Shown here in pieces: positions 17,363 through 26,307 of a DNA stretch of 37,765 nt (position 1 is its first letter; each line of letters opens with the position of its first letter). The notes beneath the pieces are model-generated. The model was not told the DNA's origin and ran no database searches. It saw nothing but the letters and a program-made list of their open reading frames with translations. The DNA lies in NCBI GenBank assembly GCA_001552935.1, contig KQ959677.1, positions 233,963-271,727 on the forward strand, in the 5' to 3' direction. Made by a program: the position numbers and the translations under genes. Source of the DNA: Umbribacter vaginalis (GTDB lineage: Bacteria; Actinomycetota; Coriobacteriia; Coriobacteriales; Eggerthellaceae).

Positions 17363-19798
17363 TTACGCGCTGGCTTTCGTTACTTGCACAATAATTGAGT
17401 GCGATGGCCCATTTCCCTTCGCAAGTGGCGTTGGGCGATACGTTGTGAGCGTGTTGATACATGCGCCTGTGTCGATTTTATTGCCGTTCATATCGGCTTT
17501 ATGCCATGCACCTTGAGGAATAGCAATTGTTCCAGGAATAACGCGCGGCGTAACACGCGCTTCAATACGTATCTCACCAGCAGGGCTTTTAACAGCGCAA
17601 GTATCGCCATTATGAATGCCACGCTTATCAGCATCAATCGGATTGATCCACATCTGTTGACGAGCAGCCTGTTCAAGCACGTCTATAAAGCCAAATGATG
17701 AGTGTGTACGACTTTTGTGATGAAAGCCTGAGCAATACAAAGGAAATTCTTCGGTTGTGCAACCATATCCCTCTGGACCAGGCCAAAACACGGGGATTGC
17801 ATGAATTTCTTCGCCTTCTTTTAACTCCCAGGTATGCGCAATAGTATCGAGCGCTTCCGAGAAAATCTCAATTTTGCCTGATGGAGTACCTAAAGGATTT
17901 GCAATTGGATCGTCTCTGAACTTTTTAAGTCCAATGGCAGGTTTGCATTCTCGTTTATAGACACCTTGCTTGAGAATTTGTTCCCAACTTGGCATTTGTC
18001 CATCTTTCGCAGCGCCTTGTTCATAAAGATAGCGCGTCCATTCATCATGCGTGCGACCTTCAGTAAATTTGTCGCGCAAACCAAACGTTTCGGCAATATC
18101 GGCGCACACATCGTAACTACTACGGCACTCACCTGGCGCTTTTTGAGCAGGACCACCAACAGTAACGCCTGTATAGTATTCAGAATAGCCTTGTGTTTGC
18201 ATGTTTAATTGCTCAGAGCGCATAGCGTCAGGAAGCAAAATATCAGCATATTTTGCCGAGTCGGTTAACACCGTATCCCATACCAAAATGAATTCACATT
18301 TAGTGTCATCAGCTAAAATCTCATGAGTATAATTGATGTCTCCATGTTGATTTGTTAAACAGTTGCCTGCATAATTCCACAAACATTTAATGTCGCTTGA
18401 GAGCTTATCAGCGCCTGTTATGCCCGCATTCGTTTTCGTCATAGTATGACCATGATCGATAGCATTTAAATACTGATACACAGGAAGTGTCGTTTTAACA
18501 GGATTTTTAAAAGGAAGCGAACCCACAAGATAGGTGGGCGGCTCTGCTTCGCGCTGTCCTGTATTAGTACCTGGCAAGCCAATTTTTCCAAGCGCAATAG
18601 GAACCATGCAGATGGCACGCGTTGTGTCTTCTCCATTTGAGTGGCGTTGAGGACCCCAACCTTGGCATACAAAAGGTGCTTTTGCTTGCATTAACAAGCG
18701 CGCTAAATCGCGAATTCGAGATGCAGGAATTTGAGTTATTGGTTCAGCCCATTCAGGTGTTTTGGCTGTTTTATCAGCGCCTAATCCAAGCACGTAGTCT
18801 TTATAGGATGCGTGCTTGCCCTTATGCTTTTCAGGCATGGTGCGCTCATCCCAACCGACGCAATATTGTTCAAGAAATTCCTCATCAGTGCCGCCGTTTT
18901 TAATAAACTCATAAATCAAAGCAGCACACAGAGCAGCGTCGGTGCCCGTACGTATAGGCAACCACTCATCGGCATGTCCGCTTGCAGACTCATTCATGCG
19001 GTAGTCAATATTGATAATTTTGCCGCCGCGCGCCTTTACCGCTTCGCGCACACGCGCAAAATCCCACACAGCATTCGCGCCACCCATACGCGTTTCAGCA
19101 GGTGAATTACCAAACATCACCACTAAATCGGAGTGCAGTGCTGCTTCGCTAAAGGAAGATGCGTTCACATTATCGTAAGGCGAAAACACGCTGCCTTTTT
19201 TCTTATCAGAGCCAAACATATACGGCATAACGCACTGCAACATGTGTGTTGAATAATCAGCTCCCTGATTGACAAATCCACCCAGTAAGCTTAACAGGCG
19301 TTTACTGGGGTTTCGACCCATCGAGCTATACATGCCCGTTGCATAGTTTATGAAAATCGACTCATTACCATAGGTTTTGATAATGTAGTCAAGTTTGTCA
19401 TGAATGATTGAAATGGCTTCTTCCCACGAAATGCGCTCAAACTTTCCTTCGCCACGTTTACCAACGCGCTTCATAGGATACAGCAATCTATCTGGGCTAT
19501 TAAGCCAGCGGCGCATCGATCGGCCACGCAAGCACGCGCGTGCTTGGAAATCACTCGACCCAGTGGTATCGCTTTCCATATACGTGATTTTTCCATCTTT
19601 GACGTGCCACTGAAACACGCAATTGCCGCCGCAATTTACATTGCACTGACTCCATGCAATGCGCTCGGGCGCGTCTGCTTGTGCAGGTTTTGCATGCGTA
19701 TCGAACAGATAACGCGTTCCTACACCAGCTGCCGCGAGTGCAAGCAACGTTGTCGATGCTCCACAAAACGCGCGACGACTTGGATTTCGATATGTCAT
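17363..19798 (-). CDS. dmsA: DMSO-reductase-family molybdopterin catalytic subunit
   Basis: This Tat-exported molybdenum bis-guanylyl-dinucleotide oxidoreductase probably acts as a terminal anaerobic reductase. The signal carries SRRAFCGASTT. The mature protein has the [4Fe-4S] motif with Cys52, Cys56, Cys60 and Cys89 (CNVNCGGNC and ACLRG). A likely Mo-ligand serine is Ser183 in DYSTH, by analogy with DmsA. Cofactor-binding segments follow (VVMFGNSPAETRMGG, DEWLPIRTGTDAALCAAL, and the C-terminal molydopterin dinucleotide domain with PQGAWHKADMNG). It has 811 residues, normal length. A strong SD (GAGGGGG) precedes the ATG. The substrate may be DMSO, TMAO, another N- or S-oxide or an organic compound; DMSO specificity is not proven. 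It is divergent from a membrane LuxR regulator. Confidence 0.93.
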   Translation of the reverse strand: MTYRNPSRRAFCGASTTLLALAAAGVGTRYLFDTHAKPAQADAPERIAWSQCNVNCGGNCVFQWHVKDGKITYMESDTTGSSDFQARACLRGRSMRRWLNSPDRLLYPMKRVGKRGEGKFERISWEEAISIIHDKLDYIIKTYGNESIFINYATGMYSSMGRNPSKRLLSLLGGFVNQGADYSTHMLQCVMPYMFGSDKKKGSVFSPYDNVNASSFSEAALHSDLVVMFGNSPAETRMGGANAVWDFARVREAVKARGGKIINIDYRMNESASGHADEWLPIRTGTDAALCAALIYEFIKNGGTDEEFLEQYCVGWDERTMPEKHKGKHASYKDYVLGLGADKTAKTPEWAEPITQIPASRIRDLARLLMQAKAPFVCQGWGPQRHSNGEDTTRAICMVPIALGKIGLPGTNTGQREAEPPTYLVGSLPFKNPVKTTLPVYQYLNAIDHGHTMTKTNAGITGADKLSSDIKCLWNYAGNCLTNQHGDINYTHEILADDTKCEFILVWDTVLTDSAKYADILLPDAMRSEQLNMQTQGYSEYYTGVTVGGPAQKAPGECRSSYDVCADIAETFGLRDKFTEGRTHDEWTRYLYEQGAAKDGQMPSWEQILKQGVYKRECKPAIGLKKFRDDPIANPLGTPSGKIEIFSEALDTIAHTWELKEGEEIHAIPVFWPGPEGYGCTTEEFPLYCSGFHHKSRTHSSFGFIDVLEQAARQQMWINPIDADKRGIHNGDTCAVKSPAGEIRIEARVTPRVIPGTIAIPQGAWHKADMNGNKIDTGACINTLTTYRPTPLAKGNGPSHSIIVQVTKASA

Positions 19799-19875
19799 TA
19801 TGCCCCCTCGTCTCTTATTTAATGTACAGGCTTACGTTGGCGCGTATACGTAAAGCGCTGTGCACATACACAAAC

Positions 19876-19911
19876 ACGCGTGCTCCCCCGAAAACGCGTG
19901 CTTTCCCCCTT
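19876..19911. repeat. 18-bp direct repeat next to the palindrome
   Basis: ACGCGTGCT followed by a C/T-rich run occurs at 19876 and again at 19894, spaced 18 bp. It abuts the palindrome at 19912 and could be part of a composite regulator site. Confidence 0.5.
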
Positions 19912-19929
19912 GGTGTAAGCGCTTACGCC
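19912..19929. promoter_or_regulatory. palindrome, candidate LuxR operator
   Basis: GGTGTAAGC and GCTTACGCC form an 18-bp inverted repeat with one G/T mismatch and a perfect 12-bp core (GTAAGCGCTTAC). LuxR-type domains bind as dimers to such dyads, and the gene for one begins 270 bp away. Confidence 0.5.
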
Positions 19930-20202
19930 ATTACACAAAACAACGTTTAGCATCTTGTATACTAAACGCGCATGCATAGAACTCTGTCACAAGAAACTAG
20001 TGAATTCCCGTATCAACAGGCAGTTTTTGAAAATATGACTAGCCTTCCTAAGCCTTATTGTTCATAATACCCTAAGGGGGGATACAAGCTATAGTTCTAT
20101 TTTAAGATAGTACGTATTCGGAATTTTCAATACACTATATACTTTCACAGCATTTGTTATTCGCGAGATGCACAAATGCTTATCACCACGAAATGAGGCT
20201 TT

Positions 20203-21972
20203 GTGAACGCATTATTCTACAGCATAAAACCCAACACAGCTCTTCTAGCCTATGGCTTATTTCTTGCAACAAATGCGATGAGTATTTGGGGCGGCGTGTT
20301 TCCGTTTTTGCCGCTTACATTCCAAACGCCTCAACTTCTCTTTTGGTTCTTTTTAGCACAAGCAACACTGTTTTCCTGTACGTTTTTTATGTCGGCAGCA
20401 TGCTCATATTTCTTTCCGCACATGCCGTACCGACGGATGATTATTATAGCTGCAAGCTGCTATTTTACGGGATGGGCAGCACTCATTTTAAGCACGTATC
20501 TAGCATCTCACACGCTCATCCTCATCGGCATTGCAGGTGTATTCCTTGGAGCAGGTTCTGCAGGATATTACCTGCTCTTCCAACGTTTATTTGTATCGCA
20601 AGAAGCTACAAGCGGTATGCACAATATCATCTTAGGTTCTGCATACGCAGCACTTATCTACTTTATGCTTTATGCTGTTCCAACAGCGGTTACGGTATAT
20701 TTAGCACCGCTTGTTTTTATGCCGCTGTTTACACTGGCGCTTATTATCAATGCGCGGGCAATCAATGAAGAACAACCTATGTTTGTCGATATTCCGCGCG
20801 AACATCCGCACGTCTACAAGCGCACGTGGCTCGTATTTTGGCGCAGCGCATTATGCATGGCGTCTCTTGGCTTATGTACAGGCATCATGCGCGCTCGCGC
20901 CATCGATAACCCCCAGGTAGGAAGCTATGTAAATGTACTATCGATGTGTGCGTTACTAATTGCTGCCCTAACGTTTTTGCTGCTTTGGAAAATGGGAAAT
21001 GTAAGTTTTAATGTTCTTGCAATCTATCGTGTATTGTTTCCACTCATACTTACTGCGCTGGCGCTTCTTGCGTTTTTGCCGATTGGCTATACGTCGTGGC
21101 TTGCTGCTGGATTATACGCAATCTATAGCGTTGCCTTGCTGTTACTTATGCTTCAAGCAGGATGCGCAAGTCGCGATTATGGCGTGAATCCGCTCTTCTT
21201 ATTTGGACTTATGGGCGGTGTTGTTTTTTTACTTCATGACGTTGGCTTTATCGCAGGCAGCTTTGTGAATATAGCGTTTATCAGCATAGATGTGCAGCCA
21301 TCTGACACAGCACTTTTGGCAGTATGGATACTATCCGTTATCTATTTTGTTACGCATCATAAACTGCGAAGCGAAATAGCGTCAGCATTCAACAATCCAG
21401 CAATAGAGCTTCCCGATAGCTTATTCGAACGCACTGATAAGCAACATACGAGTTCAAAGAACAAGTTGGAAAAGCACCCGTACGAGAGCGCAGACGCATT
21501 TGAAAAAACAGCCGCTGAGCATACACAAAGCTGCAACACAGCACAAAACAAAGCATTGCAAATAAAGCGAGGAAACGATATCGCAGGTGAAACGCCTGTA
21601 AAAGCACCAAGCTCAAATATTAGCAACAAAGAATCTGCGCACCAACACAAAAATGCGTTGCACGAATCTCACGCGAAAAGGAGCCAGCACCCTGCGCGCT
21701 CCATGTTTGATACTAAAGAAGCAGTCAGCGATGATATGAAACAAGACCGCATCGAACTTCATGTTGATGCTGTTCGCAAAGCGTTTAATTTAAGTGCACG
21801 AGAAGCTGAAGTGGTCAATCAAATAGTACGTGGCAAAACAGCTGCTTGCATTGCAGAAGAACTTTTTGTATCACTAAATACTATCAATACGCACACAAGG
21901 CGCATCTATACAAAACTTGGCATTCATAAGAAAGATGAGCTGGTGAAGTTGGTTGAACAAGCACAAGAATGA
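20203..21972 (+). CDS. membrane-bound LuxR-family transcriptional regulator
   Basis: The N-terminal ~390 residues make about twelve hydrophobic helices in an MFS-like layout, starting with LLAYGLFLATNAMSIWGGVF. A polar linker of about 125 residues follows, rich in Lys, Ser, Glu and His. The end is a LuxR/FixJ helix-turn-helix (about residues 519-589: FNLSAREAEVVNQIVRGKT and SLNTINTHTRRIYTKLG). Membrane LuxR proteins beside molybdoenzyme operons are a known hallmark of Eggerthellaceae, where they are thought to sense a substrate and switch on the neighbouring reductase. It is divergent from the DMSO-reductase operon. The start is GTG 20203, preceded by GAGG at 4 nt. The ligand is unknown. Confidence 0.9.
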   Translation: MNALFYSIKPNTALLAYGLFLATNAMSIWGGVFPFLPLTFQTPQLLFWFFLAQATLFSCTFFMSAACSYFFPHMPYRRMIIIAASCYFTGWAALILSTYLASHTLILIGIAGVFLGAGSAGYYLLFQRLFVSQEATSGMHNIILGSAYAALIYFMLYAVPTAVTVYLAPLVFMPLFTLALIINARAINEEQPMFVDIPREHPHVYKRTWLVFWRSALCMASLGLCTGIMRARAIDNPQVGSYVNVLSMCALLIAALTFLLLWKMGNVSFNVLAIYRVLFPLILTALALLAFLPIGYTSWLAAGLYAIYSVALLLLMLQAGCASRDYGVNPLFLFGLMGGVVFLLHDVGFIAGSFVNIAFISIDVQPSDTALLAVWILSVIYFVTHHKLRSEIASAFNNPAIELPDSLFERTDKQHTSSKNKLEKHPYESADAFEKTAAEHTQSCNTAQNKALQIKRGNDIAGETPVKAPSSNISNKESAHQHKNALHESHAKRSQHPARSMFDTKEAVSDDMKQDRIELHVDAVRKAFNLSAREAEVVNQIVRGKTAACIAEELFVSLNTINTHTRRIYTKLGIHKKDELVKLVEQAQE

Positions 21973-22087
21973 AGCAGTCCTATCAACAGCAGGGCGCGTT
22001 CGCTTGACGCAGCAATAAAGTAGACCGCGAAACCTGTGCTACCTGCGATGTTCGCGAGCTGGCGATTTTCCGAAACGCTTCAAGGAT

Positions 22088-22117
22088 TTCCCCTTAACAC
22101 AATAAGGGAATTCCCTT
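22088..22117. promoter_or_regulatory. overlapping inverted repeats upstream of the LysR gene
   Basis: AAGGGAATTCCCTT (22104-22117) is a perfect 14-bp palindrome. TTCCCCTTA (22088-22096) also pairs with TAAGGGAA (22103-22110) with one extra base. Three TTCCC/GGGAA half-sites so close together suggest a regulator site, perhaps autoregulation by the LysR protein. Confidence 0.45.
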
Positions 22118-22218
22118 GCTTCTTACCTATAAGTTATATTTATGAGAAAACACGCTACAATACGAACCAGAGAGTTTTGCACAGATATGAGATAAACATC
22201 CATGCAAAAGGGGCTATT

Positions 22219-22572
22219 ATGCTTATCCGTCAACTTGAGTGTTTCTGCGCAGTATGCGAAACAGGGAGCTTTACTAAAGCTGCTGGTTTATTGTATGTAA
22301 CACAATCAGCTGTTTCGCAACAAATTTCCTCACTCGAAAAAGAATTACGCGTAAATTTATTTAAGCGTGAAGGTCGTGTGCTCAGCATCACAGAAGCAGG
22401 CTCGCTTTTCTATCAAAAATGCAGAATGATACTTAACGACATTGATGATGCCGTAATCGAAACAAGAAAATGCAACGAAAACACAGCACGTGAATATGCT
22501 GCCGCAGTTCAATGCCCCGCAATGCCTATAGGTGCAGTTCAAACCACCTACCGTTCACACGCATTTATGTAA
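22219..22572 (+). CDS. LysR-type regulator lacking its effector domain
   Basis: Residues 1 to about 85 are a full LysR DNA-binding domain with linker helix: MLIRQLECFCAVCETGSFTK, AAGLLYVTQSAVSQQISSLE and KELRVNLFKREGRVLSITEAG. The ~200-residue substrate-binding domain that should follow is absent: the frame ends at 117 residues after an unrelated tail, and only 121 bp remain before the next gene. The start at 22219 has a good SD (AAAGGGG), so the short protein may be expressed. It is either a deletion remnant or a stand-alone DNA-binding protein, possibly able to repress the downstream operon. A longer frame from 22036 is unlikely. Confidence 0.8.
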   Translation: MLIRQLECFCAVCETGSFTKAAGLLYVTQSAVSQQISSLEKELRVNLFKREGRVLSITEAGSLFYQKCRMILNDIDDAVIETRKCNENTAREYAAAVQCPAMPIGAVQTTYRSHAFM

Positions 22573-22693
22573 CGCGTACGCATTTTTTCTTGCGCTGCAC
22601 CAAGCGTGGTGTTTTGCTTATACATGGCTTGAACGGTATGCGCGTTATGCATATCACAAAGCATATTGTATTCGCACCACGTAAGGATTGCTC

Positions 22694-23917
22694 ATGTCAA
22701 CTGTTGCACTTATTGGAACCTTTGATACCAAAGGTGAGGAATTTCTCTACATTAAACAGCAATTTGAACAGCGTAATATCAAAGTTTTAAGCATTCACAC
22801 AGGCGTATATGATCCGCTCTTTGAGCCTGACATTCCAAACGATGTAGTATGCGCTGCCGCAGGCTGTGACATTACTGAGATTGCTGCTGCTCATGACCGT
22901 GCACGTGCTACGCAAGTACTCAGTGCAGGTTGTGAACAGCTGTGTCATCAACTGTTTGAACAAGGAAAATTTGATGGCATTTTTTCAATGGGCGGTTCAG
23001 GGGGAACAAGCATCAGTTGCGCTGGTATGCGTGCACTGCCTATTGGGGTTCCCAAAATCATGATTTCAACGATGGCCTGCGGTGATACAAGTCCCTATGT
23101 TGGTGCAAGTGACATTTGCCTATTCCCATCTATCGTAGATATTGCAGGCATCAACACCTTTTCTCGTACTATCTTTAACAACGCCATATCAGCAATGGTA
23201 GGCATGCTCCACGGCTTAACGCACACATCACCCGACAAAAACTCAAAACCGCTTATTGCAGCAACTATGTTTGGTGTTACAACACCGTGCATTACCAAAG
23301 CAAAAGAACGCTTGGAGCAAGCAGGTTATGAAGTGTTGGTATTTCATGCAACGGGTACGGGCGGAAAATGCATGGAAGAACTTATTAAAGGCGGATTCAT
23401 TCAAGGCGTCCTTGATTTAACGACCACAGAATGGTGCGATGAAGTAGTAGGCGGCGTTCTTGCCGCAGGACCACATCGCATGGAAGCCGCAGCCTGTTGC
23501 GGCATTCCTGCCATTGTCAGTGTTGGTGCTTGTGACATGGTGAATTTCGGAACAAAAGACAGCGTTCCCGATCATTTTCAGGAGCGTAATTTGTACCAAC
23601 ATAATCCCAGCGTAACGCTTATGCGCACCAGTGTTGAAGAAAGCGATGCAATCGGTAAAAAGCTCGCAGAAAAAATGAATATGAGCACGTCACCATGCAT
23701 ATGCCTGCTTCCAAAGCATGGCGTTTCAATGATTGATGCACCAGGGGAAGCGTTCTATGGCCCTGATGAAGACAACGCGCTTTTCAATGCCATTAAAAAT
23801 AATGTTGATACCAATAAAGTGCAGCTCATCGAAATGGATGCGCATATTAATGATGATGCGTTTGCAAACTTTGCAGCCGATAAGCTTATTGCGCTCCTGG
23901 AAGAACAAGAACAATAA
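22694..23917 (+). CDS. Tm-1-like ATP-binding (UPF0261) protein
   Basis: This 407-residue cytoplasmic protein is of the Tm-1-like/UPF0261 family, named after the tomato resistance protein Tm-1; its bacterial role is not established. Visible conserved parts are ALIGTFDTKGEEFLYIK at the start, FSMGGSGGTSISCAGMRALP, KIMISTMACGDTSPYVGASD, and PHRMEAAACCGIPAIVSVGA, followed by a histidine-containing C-terminal region. The ATG at 22694 has AAGGA 7 nt upstream. It is followed on the same strand by the TIM-barrel gene; these two families are often neighbours in bacteria and joined in some fungal proteins, so they probably act together. Confidence 0.87.
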   Translation: MSTVALIGTFDTKGEEFLYIKQQFEQRNIKVLSIHTGVYDPLFEPDIPNDVVCAAAGCDITEIAAAHDRARATQVLSAGCEQLCHQLFEQGKFDGIFSMGGSGGTSISCAGMRALPIGVPKIMISTMACGDTSPYVGASDICLFPSIVDIAGINTFSRTIFNNAISAMVGMLHGLTHTSPDKNSKPLIAATMFGVTTPCITKAKERLEQAGYEVLVFHATGTGGKCMEELIKGGFIQGVLDLTTTEWCDEVVGGVLAAGPHRMEAAACCGIPAIVSVGACDMVNFGTKDSVPDHFQERNLYQHNPSVTLMRTSVEESDAIGKKLAEKMNMSTSPCICLLPKHGVSMIDAPGEAFYGPDEDNALFNAIKNNVDTNKVQLIEMDAHINDDAFANFAADKLIALLEEQEQ

Positions 23918-23940
23918 TGCCAAGCTGCGCATCGCGTGCG

Positions 23941-24080
23941 CAGTACGGATGATATGTGCAGTACGGATGATGTGTGCAGTACGTATGATGTGTGCAGTAC
24001 GCATGGCGCACACGTTTCGGGTAACACAATACAGATGATGCGTGCACACGCTTACCAATGCACAGTACGTATGACGCACA
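23941..24080. repeat. 18-bp tandem repeat between the Tm-1 and TIM-barrel genes
   Basis: Four adjoining 18-bp units start at 23941, 23959, 23977 and 23995 (first unit CAGTACGGATGATATGTG). Further diverged units are at 24027 and 24063, themselves 36 bp apart. The array fills the operon's intergenic gap and ends about 55 bp before the next start. Confidence 0.85.
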
Positions 24081-24136
24081 TTCTTACGTAAAGCAGGTAG
24101 TACGGTTCTCTATCCACAGTACAGAAAGGAAAAACT

Positions 24137-24967
24137 ATGTTGGAATTGAGTCGCTCTGAAATTCTCGATCGCTTCCACAAACGCATCAACGGAGGTGAAA
24201 TCCTCCTTGGCGTAGGCGCGGGAACAGGAATTACAGCAAAGTCCTCTGAAGCGGGCGGCGCTGACATTTTCGTTATTTATAACTCGGGGCGATTCCGCAT
24301 GGCGGGACGCGGTTCGCTTGCTGGCCTTTTACCCTACGGCGATGCCAACCAAATTGTTGTTGAGATGGGTGCTGAAGTTCTGCCTGTTGTGAAAGATACG
24401 CCCGTTTTGGCTGGCGTGTGCGGTACCGATCCTTTCCGCGTGATGAAAAAATATCTGCAACAGCTAAAAGAGCAGGGCTTTAATGGCGTACAAAACTTCC
24501 CTACGGTTGGCCTTATTGATGGCGTATTTCGCAAAAATCTTGAAGAAACAGGCATGGGCTATGACATGGAAGTAAACATGATTGCCGAAGCTCACAAGCT
24601 TGATATGCTTACCTGCCCGTACGTTTTTGACGAAGAGCAAGCACGTGCCATGACGCGCGCAGGCGCTGACATCATCGTTGCGCATATGGGACTTACCACG
24701 GGTGGCACGATTGGAGCTGAAACGGCGCGCAGTTTGGACGATTGCGTGGGTATTATCTCGGGTATTGTTGCTGCTGTTAAGGAAGAAAACCCAGATGCAC
24801 TGGTTATTTGCCATGGTGGTCCTATTGCTGAACCCAAGGACGCCGAATACATCATCCATAACGTGAAAGGCATTGATGGCTTCTTTGGCGCAACATCAAT
24901 TGAGCGTCTCGCGGCAGAGCGCAGCATCAAAGCACAAACAGAAGCGTTTAAGGCAATTAAGAAATAG
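24137..24967 (+). CDS. TIM-barrel (phosphoenolpyruvate hydrolase-like) protein
   Basis: This 276-residue protein has the fold of the TIM-barrel signal-transduction family, related to phosphoenolpyruvate hydrolase-like proteins. Typical parts are [71 protein letters not shown] and [16 protein letters not shown]. The reaction is not known. The ATG has AAAGG upstream. It is the partner of the Tm-1-like gene, and the pair ends at a clear terminator. Confidence 0.88.
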   Translation: MLELSRSEILDRFHKRINGGEILLGVGAGTGITAKSSEAGGADIFVIYNSGRFRMAGRGSLAGLLPYGDANQIVVEMGAEVLPVVKDTPVLAGVCGTDPFRVMKKYLQQLKEQGFNGVQNFPTVGLIDGVFRKNLEETGMGYDMEVNMIAEAHKLDMLTCPYVFDEEQARAMTRAGADIIVAHMGLTTGGTIGAETARSLDDCVGIISGIVAAVKEENPDALVICHGGPIAEPKDAEYIIHNVKGIDGFFGATSIERLAAERSIKAQTEAFKAIKK

Positions 24968-25005
24968 TGTGCACGCCTTGTAATTGCTTTCTGAAAAAGA
25001 AGAAC

Positions 25006-25042
25006 AGACACACCTATCAATGCTGGTAGGTGTGTCTTTTTT
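25006..25042 (+). terminator. intrinsic terminator of the Tm-1/TIM-barrel operon
   Basis: AGACACACCTA (25006-25016) pairs with TAGGTGTGTCT (25027-25037) over 11 bp around a 10-nt loop, and six T follow. Confidence 0.92.
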
Positions 25043-25140
25043 CAATATGGCGCAATACCGCGTGCGGGCGGCGTGCGGATTGGCATGACGGCGCTTGCAC
25101 ACCTATCTCATATCACCACGCGCACATGGTGCAGCCATAT

Positions 25141-25183
25141 AAAAAGAGTCCCATGCCGCAGCGTTGCCACAGGGGGTACTCTT
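25141..25183 (-). terminator. terminator of the methyltransferase gene
   Basis: On the minus strand AAGAGT plus an offset CCC pairs with GGGACTCTT, and TTTTTATA follows. It lies about 100 bp after the methyltransferase stop. Confidence 0.6.
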
Positions 25184-25281
25184 ATCTTTAGGATATAAAA
25201 AAGAAACAACTTTGCAAGATTATGAAACGCGAGTACAAACCATAACCTTATCGCCTCATGCACCGATACAACAGCTTAGGC

Positions 25282-26307
25282 TTACACGCTTCGTCGCAAC
25301 ACAAGATAACAGTTCAAATTCCCCTCTTTGCCGTCAGCACAAAACATACGTTCAAGCTGGGCATAGGGTTTCACGCATTCCACAAGACGCTGTATTTCGC
25401 TATCGGAAAACGAATGACAATAGCGAAACGACTGGCTATCGTTTTGCCACGACAAAAAATAATCGCCCTGTTCCAAGTGCTTTTGCGCGATGCCGTATTG
25501 CTCGCACGCTGCAGGCGTAAAGCGAAGCGCCTGTTCGCTTAAGCGAGGCGACTTCATAAATTGCCACAGCGACACACATACCGCTCCGCCAGGCTTAACA
25601 CACGTGCACAGCAACTGCAAAAACAGAGCTCGGGCTTCAAATGACGCAATATGATGCATAAAACCAAACGACACCGCATAGTCAACCTGCACAGCGTGCA
25701 GGTGCAGACGTTCCACGGCATCTAGCTTCGGCTGGGTATCAGGCTTTAACGGCACATCGCGTGAAAAGCGCACATCATGCTCAAGGTGCGCATAAAGTAA
25801 CTCACACACATCGCGCGACATGTAATCAACAGGCACTTCAAAAGCGCTCGTCAGCAAGTCATCGCAGGCGTCTACTCCGTAAAATTTCCAATTTACATGG
25901 GGAAACTGTGTCATCAACGCATGTTCAAAACGCGCATTGCCAAGCGCAACGTCCAACAACAAGACCGCGCTACCAAACACTTTGCCTGCTTCTCCGCAAG
26001 AAACAGTACCCGTAGCACTCCTCGCTTCTACGCACGACAAAACTTCGGGCGCGCCCCCCTCCTGTTCGCAAGAAATGGTGTCCGGAGCGTTCCCTGCCTG
26101 TTCACGTGGCATTTCACCCGTAACGATCCCCGTTTTCCCACGCAACACCTCAGGAGCTGTAACCGTTGCCGCTGTCGAAAAAACGGAATCGAACAAACGG
26201 CGCCACCCATCCCAAGACGCAAGCCGCGTATTCGAAAACGACTGAGCATGACGTGCGTAAAAAATCTTGTTTATCTTGCAAAGCTGGCGGCATAAATCGA
26301 TGTTCAT
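25282..26307 (-). CDS. Trm9/ALKBH8-like SAM-dependent methyltransferase
   Basis: This is a class I methyltransferase. An N-terminal FYARHAQSFSNTR and WDGW segment is followed by a 60-residue repeat insert (about 49-108). Motif I is LLLDVALGNARFE, with the usual Gly-Cys replaced by Ala-Leu; then come YGVDACDDLL, the motif IV region AVSFGFMHHIAS, and CVKPGGAVCVSLWQF. The end matches the layout of Trm9/ALKBH8 wobble-uridine carboxymethyl methyltransferases: GDYFLSW, then FRYCHSFSDSEIQRLVE, then GNLNCYLVLRR. It is divergent from Elp3, which makes the carboxymethyl group Trm9 esterifies in eukaryotes, so a tRNA U34 role is inferred. The start is ATG 26307 (GTG 26322 is possible); no clear SD. Another small-molecule methyltransferase is the alternative. 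Confidence 0.75.
   Translation of the reverse strand: MNIDLCRQLCKINKIFYARHAQSFSNTRLASWDGWRRLFDSVFSTAATVTAPEVLRGKTGIVTGEMPREQAGNAPDTISCEQEGGAPEVLSCVEARSATGTVSCGEAGKVFGSAVLLLDVALGNARFEHALMTQFPHVNWKFYGVDACDDLLTSAFEVPVDYMSRDVCELLYAHLEHDVRFSRDVPLKPDTQPKLDAVERLHLHAVQVDYAVSFGFMHHIASFEARALFLQLLCTCVKPGGAVCVSLWQFMKSPRLSEQALRFTPAACEQYGIAQKHLEQGDYFLSWQNDSQSFRYCHSFSDSEIQRLVECVKPYAQLERMFCADGKEGNLNCYLVLRRSV
25984..26163 (-). repeat. five 36-bp units coding a 12-residue repeat
   Basis: Exactly 180 bp reading as VTAPEVLRGKTG, IVTGEMPREQAG, NAPDTISCEQEG, GAPEVLSCVEAR and SATGTVSCGEAG. The units are in phase and keep an A/T-P/G-E/D start and a Cys-Glu or Arg-Glu near position 8-9. The block is inserted just before SAM-binding motif I. 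Confidence 0.8.

Larger units (their letters stand above)
19799..20202. other. divergent control region between dmsA and the LuxR gene
   Basis: This 404-bp stretch is free of coding signs. It contains a near-perfect palindrome (19912-19929), an 18-bp-spaced direct repeat (19876-19911) and repeated GCTTACG heptamers at 19830 and 19921. Both divergent genes are probably controlled from here. Confidence 0.6.

Noticed and set aside
17352-17462. N-terminal extension of the Fe-S subunit
   Set aside because: It would overlap the catalytic gene and lose the standard MTQYAFYFD start that has its own SD.
23941-24080. CRISPR array
   Set aside because: The 18-bp units are contiguous with no unique spacers, and no cas genes are present; the same applies to the other arrays in the window.
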